The notes under the pieces were generated by a model. The model made no database searches. It worked only from the letters and a program-made list of their open reading frames with translations, and was not told the DNA's origin. 21,240 bases of DNA from an uncultured Chloroflexota bacterium. Lineage in GTDB: Bacteria > Chloroflexota > Anaerolineae > Caldilineales > Caldilineaceae. This document shows, piece by piece, positions 1-8,664 of this stretch; position 1 is the stretch's first letter; each line of letters begins with the position of its first letter. Where the stretch lies: contig CAIOHJ010000109.1 in the NCBI GenBank assembly GCA_903858085.1, positions 1-21,240 of the forward strand. The letters are read 5' to 3'. The translations under genes were made by a program, and so were the position numbers.

Positions 1-52
1 AACACAGACAAGGTCTTCTCGTCACACAACCGCCACACAACAAGGAGAGTCT

Positions 53-844
53 ATGCGCTACAGTCTCTGTTCCTACAGCCTGCACCGGACGGTCGCTGCA
101 GGCCAGATGGATCTGTTCGGCTATTTTCGTTTTTGCCAGGAGACGGGCTACACCCAGCTCGACCCTTGGAATCATCACCTGCAGAGGGCCTACGACGATC
201 GTGGATACCTGGCTGAGGTCAAGGGGGCTGTCGCCGACAGTGGGCTGCCGATGGGTTGCATCGCCGTAGATGGCGCGCACATCTTTGAGCCGACCCTGGA
301 GGGGATCGAGCAGAACCGGAAGCGGCGTTTCCGCTGGCTGGAGATCGCCCAGGAACTGGGGGCCGAGCAGCTGCGCATCGATGCCGGGGGCCGCGAAGAG
401 CAGCTGGCAGAGATCTTTGCGGTCGTTGTCGACGGCTACCGTGAGATCGTCGATCGTGCCCGGCCGTTGGGCATCGAGATCGTCGTCGAAAACCACTGGG
501 GGCCCACCAACCACCCGGACGCCATTCGGCAGCTGTTGGAGGCAGTCCCCGGGCTGGGGCTGCTCTTCGACTCCTTCAACTGGCCCCCAGGGACGCACGA
601 GCAGGGCTGGCACGACTGCGCGCGCTACGCCCGCCTGACCCACTTCAAGACCTTTTCGTTCGACGCCGAAGGCAACGAGCCGGAGTGGGATCTGCCCCGG
701 CTGATCGGCCTGCTGCAGAGAGCCGGGTATTCAGGGGCGTGGGGGGTGGAGAGCACCCCGTACGACGGCGACGAAATCGGTGCGGCCCGCCGGTCGATCG
801 AACTGCTCCAGCGCGTTCTGGGCGACGCGCCGAACGGGCGTTGA
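53..844 (+). CDS. Sugar phosphate isomerase/epimerase-like TIM-barrel protein
   Basis: The 263-residue protein has the look of the xylose-isomerase-like / AP-endonuclease-2 TIM-barrel family, which isomerises or epimerises sugars and inosose-type polyols in the cytoplasm. Seen in the sequence are the usual acidic and histidine metal-ligand positions at strand ends: Glu146 (VVENHWG), Asp173 (LLFDSFN), His197 (LTHFKT) and Glu233 (WGVES). Length is typical for the family. The ATG is chosen because AAGGAGAG lies 6 nt upstream. It is followed 43 nt later by a Gfo/Idh/MocA oxidoreductase, a pairing known from inositol and sugar-acid catabolism, so the two probably act on one substrate. The exact substrate cannot be read from sequence. 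The 52 bases before it show only the ribosome binding site, so its promoter is probably off the window. Confidence 0.88.
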   Translation: MRYSLCSYSLHRTVAAGQMDLFGYFRFCQETGYTQLDPWNHHLQRAYDDRGYLAEVKGAVADSGLPMGCIAVDGAHIFEPTLEGIEQNRKRRFRWLEIAQELGAEQLRIDAGGREEQLAEIFAVVVDGYREIVDRARPLGIEIVVENHWGPTNHPDAIRQLLEAVPGLGLLFDSFNWPPGTHEQGWHDCARYARLTHFKTFSFDAEGNEPEWDLPRLIGLLQRAGYSGAWGVESTPYDGDEIGAARRSIELLQRVLGDAPNGR

Positions 845-854
845 CGCCCGTCAA
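835..854 (+). repeat. Two overlapping, mutually exclusive small hairpins across a stop codon
   Basis: CGGGCG-TTGA-CGCCCG (835-850) can pair over the stop codon of the TIM-barrel gene. TTGACG-CC-CGTCAA (841-854) is a second palindrome using half of the same bases. They cannot form together. There is no T-run, so a terminator is unlikely. The second could also be a small operator or chance. Confidence 0.4.
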
Positions 855-887
855 CCTTTCAGAAAGTCTTCAGAAAAGAGTGAACCC

Positions 888-1997
888 ATGAGCAACACAG
901 AACGAATCCGCGTCGGAGTCATCGGGGTCGGCCAGATCGGCAAACGGCATGTCGAAAGCTATGCGGGGATGTCGAATGTCGAGATCGTGGCGATCGCCGA
1001 CATTCATGAGGCAGAGGCCCACCGGGTGGCGGCGCAGTACGGGGTCGCCCATGTCTACACCAGCGCCAGAGAGCTGTTGGCGCGCGACGACATCCAGGCA
1101 GTCGATGTCTGTCTGCACAACAACTACCACCGGACAGCGACTGTGGCGGCGCTGGAGGCGGGCAAGGATGTCTTCTGTGAAAAACCAATGGCTGGGGCCT
1201 ATGTCGATGCGGTCGCCATGTGGGAGGCAGCGCAGGAGACAGGGCGAAAATTGGCGATCCAGTTTGTCACCCTCTTCGCCAACGAGACCAAGGCAGCCAA
1301 AGCGCTGATCGACGCTGGCCACCTCGGCAAACTCTATCATGTCCGTTCGGTCGGCCATCGCCGGCGCGGACGCCCATTTGTCGACGGCTACGGCAGCCCG
1401 ACCTTTGTTCAAAAAGAACATTCGGCCGGTGGAGCGCTCTACGACATGGGGGTTTACCACATCGCGACCGCACTGTGGCTGGTCGGCAACCCCGAGGTGA
1501 CCCGCATCTGCGGCCGCACCTACCAGGAGATCGACATGGACGAACGTCGGCGTGCCGCCAGCGGCTACAACGTCGAAGAACTGGGGGTGGGGCTTGTCCA
1601 TTTTGCCGATGGCATGACCCTGGACATCGTGGAGGCGTGGGCGGCACAGGTCGATGGGTTGGGGGGCAGCCTGATCCTGGGCAGCCAGGGAGGGGTCAAG
1701 CTGCACCCCTTCAGCTACCACTTCAGCCTGGGCCACCTGGATTTCAACGCCACCGCCAATCTGGACGGCTTCGACTGGCGGCTCCACCATGTGGCCGAGC
1801 AGGGCGACATCTACGATGGCCCGCAGCAACATTGGATCGCTGCGCTGCAAGGCCGGGTGGAGCTGATCCCCTCGGCGGCTTGTGCCCTCAACACGATGCT
1901 GATTTCAGAGGGCATCTACCTTGCAGAGAAGCTGGGCCGTGAGGTGACCGCCGCCGAGGTGTTGGCCCACTCCGTCAGCACCGCTCGGCCGATCTGA
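888..1997 (+). CDS. Gfo/Idh/MocA family NAD(P)-dependent oxidoreductase
   Basis: The 369-residue protein opens with a Rossmann fold: VGVIGVGQIG carries the GxGxxG dinucleotide motif at residues 13-18, and an acidic residue (Asp38, AIADIH) ends the second strand, which favours NAD over NADP. The family's EKP motif is at residues 98-100 (FCEKPMA). The C-terminal alpha/beta domain has GGALYDMGVYH, with Asp186 and His191 at the usual catalytic positions. Members oxidise or reduce sugars, inositols and related polyols. An in-frame ATG lies 108 nt upstream, but it would overlap the previous gene and lacks the family start. ATG 888 sits about 8 nt after AAAAGAG and puts the Rossmann strand at the N-terminus. 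It is co-directional with the TIM-barrel gene (43-nt gap) and closed by a hairpin, so the pair is likely a two-gene operon. Confidence 0.92.
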   Translation: MSNTERIRVGVIGVGQIGKRHVESYAGMSNVEIVAIADIHEAEAHRVAAQYGVAHVYTSARELLARDDIQAVDVCLHNNYHRTATVAALEAGKDVFCEKPMAGAYVDAVAMWEAAQETGRKLAIQFVTLFANETKAAKALIDAGHLGKLYHVRSVGHRRRGRPFVDGYGSPTFVQKEHSAGGALYDMGVYHIATALWLVGNPEVTRICGRTYQEIDMDERRRAASGYNVEELGVGLVHFADGMTLDIVEAWAAQVDGLGGSLILGSQGGVKLHPFSYHFSLGHLDFNATANLDGFDWRLHHVAEQGDIYDGPQQHWIAALQGRVELIPSAACALNTMLISEGIYLAEKLGREVTAAEVLAHSVSTARPI

Positions 1998-1999
1998 AC

Positions 2000-2028
2000 G
2001 CGACTGTGGGGGCGGCCCCCACAGTCGC
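2000..2028 (+). terminator. Perfect 13-bp GC-rich hairpin ending the isomerase/oxidoreductase pair
   Basis: GCGACTGTGGGGG (2000-2012) pairs fully with CCCCCACAGTCGC (2016-2028) around a CGG loop, starting 3 nt after the oxidoreductase stop codon. Only a weak T-rich stretch (TTGCTT) follows, so it may be an imperfect intrinsic terminator or a 3'-end stabiliser. Confidence 0.75.
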
Positions 2029-2084
2029 TTGCTTCAACCCCCCTGGGGTTGCCTGGCCCCTGCTGCCCCTGCTGCACGAGCCGT

Positions 2085-2113
2085 TTGACAACAGGGGGGA
2101 TTTTTGTTACGCT
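2085..2113 (+). promoter_or_regulatory. Strong sigma-70-like promoter for the transporter array
   Basis: A consensus -35 TTGACA (2085-2090) is followed after exactly 17 nt by TACGCT (2108-2113), preceded by TGT (2105-2107), which makes an extended -10. The predicted transcript start near 2120 leaves a leader of about 84 nt before the first ATPase gene. The spacer holds a run of six Gs. This is the best promoter match I found on the + strand upstream of the array. Confidence 0.7.
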
Positions 2114-2117
2114 GTGA

Positions 2118-2182
2118 TGAATTGGAAACCATCCAACCTAGACGACTGATCTACGCTTTACAGACGACTTACAGCCAATTCA
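2118..2182 (+). repeat. Leader with paired repeats before ATPase D1
   Basis: The leader holds the direct repeat AGACGACT at 2140-2147 and 2162-2169, spaced 22 bp start to start (two helical turns). It also has an inverted repeat TGAATTGG (2118-2125) / CCAATTCA (2175-2182) that brackets it. Either could be a regulator site or an RNA structure. No protein can be named from this. Confidence 0.4.
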
Positions 2183-2203
2183 GCAGGTATGGAGATCGCC
2201 GAG

Positions 2204-3217
2204 ATGCCGAAATTGCTCGAGGTGAAAAACCTGAAAACCCAGTTTTTCACCCAAGACGGTGTGGTTCATGCCGTGAACGGGATCAGCTATCATGTCAACA
2301 GCGGTGAAACCGTTGCGATCGTGGGCGAATCCGGTTCCGGGAAAAGTGTCGGTGTGATGTCGCTCATCCGCCTGATCCCCCAACCTCCTGGCAAAATTGT
2401 CGACGGTGAAGTGCTTTTTGACGGGGTCGATCTGCTCAAAGTCAAAGAAGAGCAGCTGCGTGCGATTCGCGGCAACCGGATTGCAATGATCTTCCAAGAC
2501 CCGATGACATCGCTCAACCCGGTGCTGACGATCGGGAGACAGATCACCGAAGCGATCGAACTGCACCTGCAGATGAACAAAGAGCAGGCGCGCCAGCGCG
2601 CTGTCCAACTGTTGGAGATGGTGGGCATTCCTGGTGCATCCGCACGGCTGGACGACTATCCGCACCAATTTTCGGGGGGGATGCGCCAACGGGTGATGAT
2701 TGCAATGGGGCTGAGCTGTGACCCGCAGCTTTTGATCGCCGACGAACCGACCACAGCCCTCGATGTCACCATCCAGGCGCAGATCGTCGACCTGGTGCGC
2801 CGTCTGCAAGACGAGCTGGGGATGGCGATCATCTGGATCACCCATGACCTTGGCGTGGTCGCCGGGATGGCAGACCGGGTTCTGGTGATGTACTCCGGCT
2901 TTATCGTCGAAGAGGGCAACGTCAACGACATCTACGCCAACCCCCGCCACCCGTACACGCTGGGGCTGTTGCGCTCGATCCCGCGGCTGGATCTGGGGCG
3001 TCAAAAACGGCTGATTCCGATCGACGGGTTGCCCCCCGACCTGCTGGAGCCCCCCACCCACTGTCCCTTTGCCCCGCGCTGCAGCTTTGTCGAAGAGGGC
3101 TGTTGGCAGGCCAATCCCACGTTGAAGGAAGTGACACCCGGCCACAAGGCAGCTTGCTGGGTCGATATTTCGAGCATTGCCGTGCAGAATGCGGCAAAAG
3201 AGAGGGCAGCAGCATGA
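2204..3217 (+). CDS. ABC transporter ATP-binding protein, DppD/OppD type (D1)
   Basis: This is one of the paired cytoplasmic ATPases that power Dpp/Opp-family importers. From ATG 2204 it has 337 residues. Walker A GESGSGKS is at 41-48, the Q-loop glutamine at 98 (MIFQDP), signature FSGGMRQR at 156-163, Walker B LLIADE at 176-181 and the H-loop histidine at 214. The C-terminal oligopeptide/dipeptide domain has Cys287, 293, 300 and 318 spaced x5-x6-x17, the arrangement that holds a 4Fe-4S cluster in characterised DppD-type proteins. ATG 2204 is preferred because GGAG lies 9 nt upstream. An earlier in-frame ATG at 2189 would add five residues and has no well-placed ribosome binding site. It overlaps the next ATPase by ATGA, so the two are translationally coupled. 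Substrate (peptide, oligosaccharide or other) is not readable from an ATPase. Confidence 0.93.
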   Translation: MPKLLEVKNLKTQFFTQDGVVHAVNGISYHVNSGETVAIVGESGSGKSVGVMSLIRLIPQPPGKIVDGEVLFDGVDLLKVKEEQLRAIRGNRIAMIFQDPMTSLNPVLTIGRQITEAIELHLQMNKEQARQRAVQLLEMVGIPGASARLDDYPHQFSGGMRQRVMIAMGLSCDPQLLIADEPTTALDVTIQAQIVDLVRRLQDELGMAIIWITHDLGVVAGMADRVLVMYSGFIVEEGNVNDIYANPRHPYTLGLLRSIPRLDLGRQKRLIPIDGLPPDLLEPPTHCPFAPRCSFVEEGCWQANPTLKEVTPGHKAACWVDISSIAVQNAAKERAAA

Positions 3218-4248
3218 GCGCAGCAAACGGGCAGGCAAGCGGGCAGGCAGCCAGCAACGTGCTGCTGAACGTCAAGAATCTGCAGATGCACTTTCCTATC
3301 ACCAAAGGAATCGTCTTTCAGCGGCAGGTCGGTGCCATCAAAGCGGTGGATGGGATCGACTTCACCCTCTACCGGGGGGAGACCCTGGGGCTGGTCGGTG
3401 AATCTGGCTGCGGCAAATCGACGACCGGGCGGGCCATTCTTCAACTTTACCGCCCGACCGCCGGCGAAGTGGTCTTTGAGGGGCAGGATCTGACCCAGGT
3501 CAAGGGGGAAGTGCTGCGCAGAACACGCCGACGCATGCAGATGATTTTCCAGGATCCTTACGCCTCCCTCAACCCGCGCATGACAGTGGGCAGCATCATC
3601 GGCGAGCCGCTGGAGGTGCATGGGATCGGCAGTTCTCAGAAAGAGCGGCAGGGGCGTGTGCAAGAACTGCTCAAAATTGTCGGCCTCAACCCCTATTTCA
3701 TCAACCGCTACCCCCATGAATTTTCCGGCGGCCAACGGCAGCGGATTGGAATCGCACGGGCGCTGGCTGTCAATCCAGCCTTCATCGTCTGCGACGAGCC
3801 GATTTCGGCGTTGGATGTCTCGATTCAAGCGCAGATCATCAACCTGTTGGAAGATCTGCAAGAAGAATTTGGCCTGACCTATCTCTTCATTGCCCACGAC
3901 CTGTCGGTGGTGCGCCATATTTCAGACCGAATCGCCGTGATGTATCTGGGCAAGATCGTCGAAGTCGCCGAACGCGACGAACTCTACGACAAGCCGATGC
4001 ACCCGTACACGCAGGCACTGCTTTCTGCTGTGCCGATCCCAGACCCGGCCATCGAGAGCCAGCGCAAACGGATCATTTTGGAAGGCGATGTGCCCAGCCC
4101 GGCCAATCCCCCCAAAGGCTGCCATTTTTCAACCCGCTGCCCCAAGGTGATGGACATCTGCCACCAGCAAGAGCCGCCCTTCAAGGAATATGGAAGCGGC
4201 CATTTCGCTGCCTGTTTTCTGTACGAAGAGGGCATGCAGCGGGCGTGA
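3214..4248 (+). CDS. ABC transporter ATP-binding protein, DppF/OppF type (F1)
   Basis: This is the second ATPase of the first pair, 344 residues from ATG 3214. Walker A GESGCGKS is at 62-69, the Q-loop is in MIFQDPYASLNP near residue 113, signature FSGGQRQR at 170-177, Walker B IVCDE at 191-195 and the H-loop histidine at 228. The GESGCGKS and PYASLNPRM forms are typical of the DppF/OppF branch. The C-terminal tail repeats the cysteine spacing of D1 (Cys303, 309, 316, 334). The frame stays open upstream to 3103, but ATG 3214 overlaps the D1 stop as ATGA and gives the family N-terminus after a short Ala/Gln-rich lead. It should form a heterodimer with D1. A hairpin and a possible promoter separate it from the next gene. 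Confidence 0.93.
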   Translation: MSAANGQASGQAASNVLLNVKNLQMHFPITKGIVFQRQVGAIKAVDGIDFTLYRGETLGLVGESGCGKSTTGRAILQLYRPTAGEVVFEGQDLTQVKGEVLRRTRRRMQMIFQDPYASLNPRMTVGSIIGEPLEVHGIGSSQKERQGRVQELLKIVGLNPYFINRYPHEFSGGQRQRIGIARALAVNPAFIVCDEPISALDVSIQAQIINLLEDLQEEFGLTYLFIAHDLSVVRHISDRIAVMYLGKIVEVAERDELYDKPMHPYTQALLSAVPIPDPAIESQRKRIILEGDVPSPANPPKGCHFSTRCPKVMDICHQQEPPFKEYGSGHFAACFLYEEGMQRA

Positions 4249-4261
4249 GTTTGTGTGAATG

Positions 4262-4305
4262 CCCTGTTTGCCCCTGACACAGCTGAGTGGCTGGGACAAA
4301 CAGGG
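4262..4305 (+). repeat. Stem-loop between ATPase F1 and SBP1
   Basis: CCCTGTTTG (4262-4270) pairs perfectly with CAAACAGGG (4297-4305). With one bulged A the stem extends by CCC (4271-4273) / GGG (4293-4295). The loop is about 19 nt. No T-run follows, so it may be a leaky terminator or an mRNA-processing or stabilising element separating ATPase from binding-protein expression. Confidence 0.6.
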
Positions 4306-4316
4306 GTACAATACCC
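4304..4316 (+). promoter_or_regulatory. Palindrome centred on a -10-like box before SBP1
   Basis: TACAAT (4307-4312) matches the sigma-70 -10 consensus at five of six positions. It lies inside the palindrome GGGTA-CAA-TACCC (4304-4316). The candidate -35 is weak (CTGAGT at 4283-4288, 18-nt spacer). The expected start near 4319 would leave a leader of about 28 nt carrying the SBP1 ribosome binding site AGAAGGAGA (4335-4343). The symmetry suggests an operator over the promoter. Confidence 0.45.
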
Positions 4317-4346
4317 TAATGGTGCACTTTGTCAGAAGGAGACACT

Positions 4347-6245
<1,899 letters not shown>

Positions 6246-6260
6246 TCTGGATCTGTGGCT

Positions 6261-6279
6261 CTCCCGCACAACGTGGGAG
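6261..6279 (+). repeat. Small stem-loop after SBP1
   Basis: CTCCC (6261-6265) pairs with GGGAG (6275-6279), extended inward by a G-T and a C-G pair around a 5-nt loop, 15 nt after the SBP1 stop. TCCTTTCTCCT follows, so weak termination is possible. Confidence 0.45.
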
Positions 6280-6296
6280 GCTCCTTTCTCCTGAAC

Positions 6297-6339
6297 TGCA
6301 AACGGGCGGGCCAGCACGCTGCGAACCCGCCCGTTTGCA
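6297..6339 (+). repeat. Perfect 14-bp GC-rich hairpin between SBP1 and permease B1
   Basis: TGCAAACGGGCGGG (6297-6310) pairs without mismatch with CCCGCCCGTTTGCA (6326-6339) around a 15-nt loop. No T-run follows. The permease start codon is 36 nt downstream. Position and shape fit a 3'-end stabiliser or partial terminator that gives more binding protein than permease, as described for the malE-malF spacer of enterobacteria. That function is inferred here. Confidence 0.7.
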
Positions 6340-6375
6340 TAGAAGTGACTCGATTTTACGACGGAATCTCCTGCC

Positions 6376-7563
6376 ATGACCGCTTATCTGATCCGCCGCC
6401 TCGTGCAAATGTTGATCGTCGTCTTTGGCGTCTCGATCTTCATGTTTTTTCTCTTCAACATTGCGCCAGGCGGACCGCTGACTGGCCTGCAGCAACAGCA
6501 GCGCCGCATCTCGCCGGAAGAGCTGGCGCGCATCCGCGCCCAGTATGAGTTGGATCTCTACTGGCCGATCCGATACACCCGTTGGCTGGTGGGCTGGCCG
6601 CAGGGGCCGCTGGTGATCGACGGGCAGGAGTGGTTTGCCAATGTGCCGGTAGGCTGCTACATGGAGGCAACCCCAGAACAAGGCGGGGGCTGCTTTGATT
6701 ACGTCTACTTGAGCGAGATGCCGAAAATTCATCCCCCGATCAAAAGCAGTCGGGGAATTTTGTTCGGCGACTTTGGGCAGTCGACCGTCGTCCAGGCGGG
6801 CCGGCCGGTCTGGGATCTGTTGACCAGCCGGCTGTGGGCTACGGTGGAGCTACAGGTGATTTCGCTTGTGCTGTCGCTGGCCATCGCTGTGCCTTTGGGC
6901 ATCTACAGTGCTGTCCACCAATACTCCAAATTTGACTATGTTTTCACGACGACAGCCTTTATTGGTTCGTCGATGCCGACCTTTTTCTTTGCGCTGCTTT
7001 TTATTCTGGGATTTACGATTCTGGGTGGGCGTCTCCAGGAGCTCTGGCCCTGGTGGCCGACTCTGCCCCCTGGGCTGCGCGAGGCGGTGCGCCCCTACGA
7101 CGTGGCAGCGTGGCTGAGCCGGGTGGAGCCGGGTTCGGCCTTGGATCGCTTTTTGCATCTGTTGATGCCGGCGGGGGTGCTGACGATCGTCAGTGTCGCC
7201 TCGTGGAGTCGTTTTTTGCGCTCGTCGATGCTGGAGGTGCTGCGCCAGGACTATGTGCGCACCGCGCGCGCCAAAGGTCTGATCGAGCGGGTGGTGATCA
7301 ACAAGCATGCGCTGCGCAACGCGTTGATTCCGTTCATCACCATCATTGTGCTGCAGATCCCCCTCTTTTTTGCGGGTGCGATCGTGACGGAAACGGTTTT
7401 TGCCTGGCCAGGGATGGGGCGGCTCTATTTTGATGCGCTCAGCCGCTCTGACTACAACGTGGCGTTGGCGTTTATCTATGTGACGACGATTCTGACGGTG
7501 GCAGCGACCCTGTTGGGTGACATCCTCTATTCGGTCGTCGACCCCCGCATCCGGTACTCGTAG
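6376..7563 (+). CDS. ABC transporter permease, DppB/OppB type (B1)
   Basis: This inner-membrane permease starts with the DppB signature MTAYLIRRLVQMLIVVFGVS and the first helix at about 9-29, followed by IAPGGPLTG. Further helices lie at about 158-180, 193-218, 262-280, 320-345 and 364-388. The EAA coupling loop is at 294-318 (RTARAKGLIERVVINKHALRNALIP), and the ending VDPRIRYS is typical. At 395 residues it is about 60-80 longer than most DppB proteins. Part of the excess is an extracytoplasmic insertion at about 70-126 with two cysteines (94 and 106). A second loop around 219-258 is also long and Pro/Trp-rich. The ATG is supported by the family N-terminus. The upstream GGA is a weak ribosome binding site. 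It pairs with the C1 permease that follows after 15 nt. Confidence 0.92.
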   Translation: MTAYLIRRLVQMLIVVFGVSIFMFFLFNIAPGGPLTGLQQQQRRISPEELARIRAQYELDLYWPIRYTRWLVGWPQGPLVIDGQEWFANVPVGCYMEATPEQGGGCFDYVYLSEMPKIHPPIKSSRGILFGDFGQSTVVQAGRPVWDLLTSRLWATVELQVISLVLSLAIAVPLGIYSAVHQYSKFDYVFTTTAFIGSSMPTFFFALLFILGFTILGGRLQELWPWWPTLPPGLREAVRPYDVAAWLSRVEPGSALDRFLHLLMPAGVLTIVSVASWSRFLRSSMLEVLRQDYVRTARAKGLIERVVINKHALRNALIPFITIIVLQIPLFFAGAIVTETVFAWPGMGRLYFDALSRSDYNVALAFIYVTTILTVAATLLGDILYSVVDPRIRYS

Positions 7564-7578
7564 TTTGGAGGAGTGTCG

Positions 7579-8580
7579 ATGAGTGTCTCTGCCGAGTCGT
7601 TGACCCTGCGCAAACTCCCGCGCGAAGGCAAAGAAGAGAGTCAGTTTCAGATTGTTTTGCGTCGCTTTTTGCGCCATCGGCTGGCGGTGGCCAGCGTGGC
7701 GGTGATCGTGGTGCTTTTTGTGGCTGCGCTGCTGGCGCCGTTGGTGGCCCCTTTCCCACGCGACGCGGTCGACATCGCGGTCGCTACCCGGCCGGGCCCG
7801 CCGGGCACCATGAGCAGTCAGGGAGAGATGCATCCGCTGGGGGTCGACCATCTGGGCCGGGACCTCTTTACCCGCCTGCTGTACGGCGCGCGGGTCTCGC
7901 TGTCGATCGCCTTCATCGTGGTGGTCATCTCTGAATTGTTCGGGGTCGTGCTGGGGGCTGTCGCCGGGTTTATGGGGGGCTGGTTCGACACCGTCATCTC
8001 CCGGCTGGTCGAGTTCCTGCTCTCCATCCCGACGCTGCCGATTCTGCTGATCACCGCTTCCATTTTGATCAAGACTGAGGCGCAGCTGCCGCTGCCGGCC
8101 GTTGCCACCGACTTTGTCTCCTGGATGCTGGCAGCCCCCATCCAAGAGGCCAACAAAGTGGTTGTGCTGATGGCCATCCTCATTTTGCTGGGGTGGACAG
8201 GGGCGGCCCGGCTGATGCGTGGCATGGCGCTGACGTTGCGCAACCAGGATTTTGTGGAAGCGCTGCGTGCCGTAGGCGCTTCCAACACACGCATCATCTT
8301 CCGCCACATCATCCCCAACGGGCTGGCACCGATCCTGGTCAACGCCAGTCTGGGGCTGGCCGGCATTGTGATTGCCGAAGCGACCCTCAGTTTTCTCGGG
8401 GTTGGGGTACAGGAACCGACTCCCTCCTGGGGCAACATGCTCTCGACAGCCCAGAGCTATATGTTTCAGCACCCATGGCTGCCGCTGATCCCTGGGATCC
8501 CACTCTGTCTGGTCACCATTGCGTTCAACTTCATCGGCGACGGCCTGCGCGATGCCCTGGACCCGCGCCTGAAACGGTGA
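7579..8580 (+). CDS. ABC transporter permease, DppC/OppC type (C1)
   Basis: The 333-residue inner-membrane permease has a cytoplasmic N-terminal stretch, a first helix at about 38-58 (OppC_N region), then the HPLGVDHLGRDLFTRLLYGARVSL segment at 85-108 that marks DppC proteins. The EAA loop is at 227-250 (EALRAVGASN...RHIIPNG), then SFLGVGVQEPTPSWGNML, and it ends GDGLRDALDPRLKR. ATG 7579 is chosen because GGAGGAG (7567-7573) is 5-7 nt upstream. A GTG at 7573 would overlap that site. It should form the heterodimeric pore with B1. The following ATPase gene begins 84 nt later, so transcription may continue. Confidence 0.93.
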   Translation: MSVSAESLTLRKLPREGKEESQFQIVLRRFLRHRLAVASVAVIVVLFVAALLAPLVAPFPRDAVDIAVATRPGPPGTMSSQGEMHPLGVDHLGRDLFTRLLYGARVSLSIAFIVVVISELFGVVLGAVAGFMGGWFDTVISRLVEFLLSIPTLPILLITASILIKTEAQLPLPAVATDFVSWMLAAPIQEANKVVVLMAILILLGWTGAARLMRGMALTLRNQDFVEALRAVGASNTRIIFRHIIPNGLAPILVNASLGLAGIVIAEATLSFLGVGVQEPTPSWGNMLSTAQSYMFQHPWLPLIPGIPLCLVTIAFNFIGDGLRDALDPRLKR

Positions 8581-8591
8581 GGCAGCGGCTG

Positions 8592-8643
8592 GGTTCACAA
8601 GCGCACACTGCCAGGAGCAAAAAACTTTCCAGACGGTTCACAA
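8592..8643 (+). repeat. Direct repeat GGTTCACAA in the C1-D2 spacer
   Basis: GGTTCACAA occurs at 8592-8600 and 8635-8643, 43 bp apart start to start (about four helical turns). The second copy is part of the small inverted repeat TTCAC-AAC-GTGAA (8637-8649). It could be a paired regulator site before the second transporter set. No convincing promoter was seen with it. Confidence 0.35.
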
Positions 8644-8664
8644 CGTGAAGGTGCAACAGAGTGT

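Noticed and set aside
780..887. N-terminal extension of the Gfo/Idh/MocA protein
   Set aside because: It would overlap the previous gene by 65 nt, and the added residues do not belong to the Rossmann fold. ATG 888 has a better ribosome binding site.
2029..2203. Riboswitch in the leader of the transporter array
   Set aside because: I could not match the leader to any known riboswitch core. Only simple repeats and a weak long-range stem are visible.
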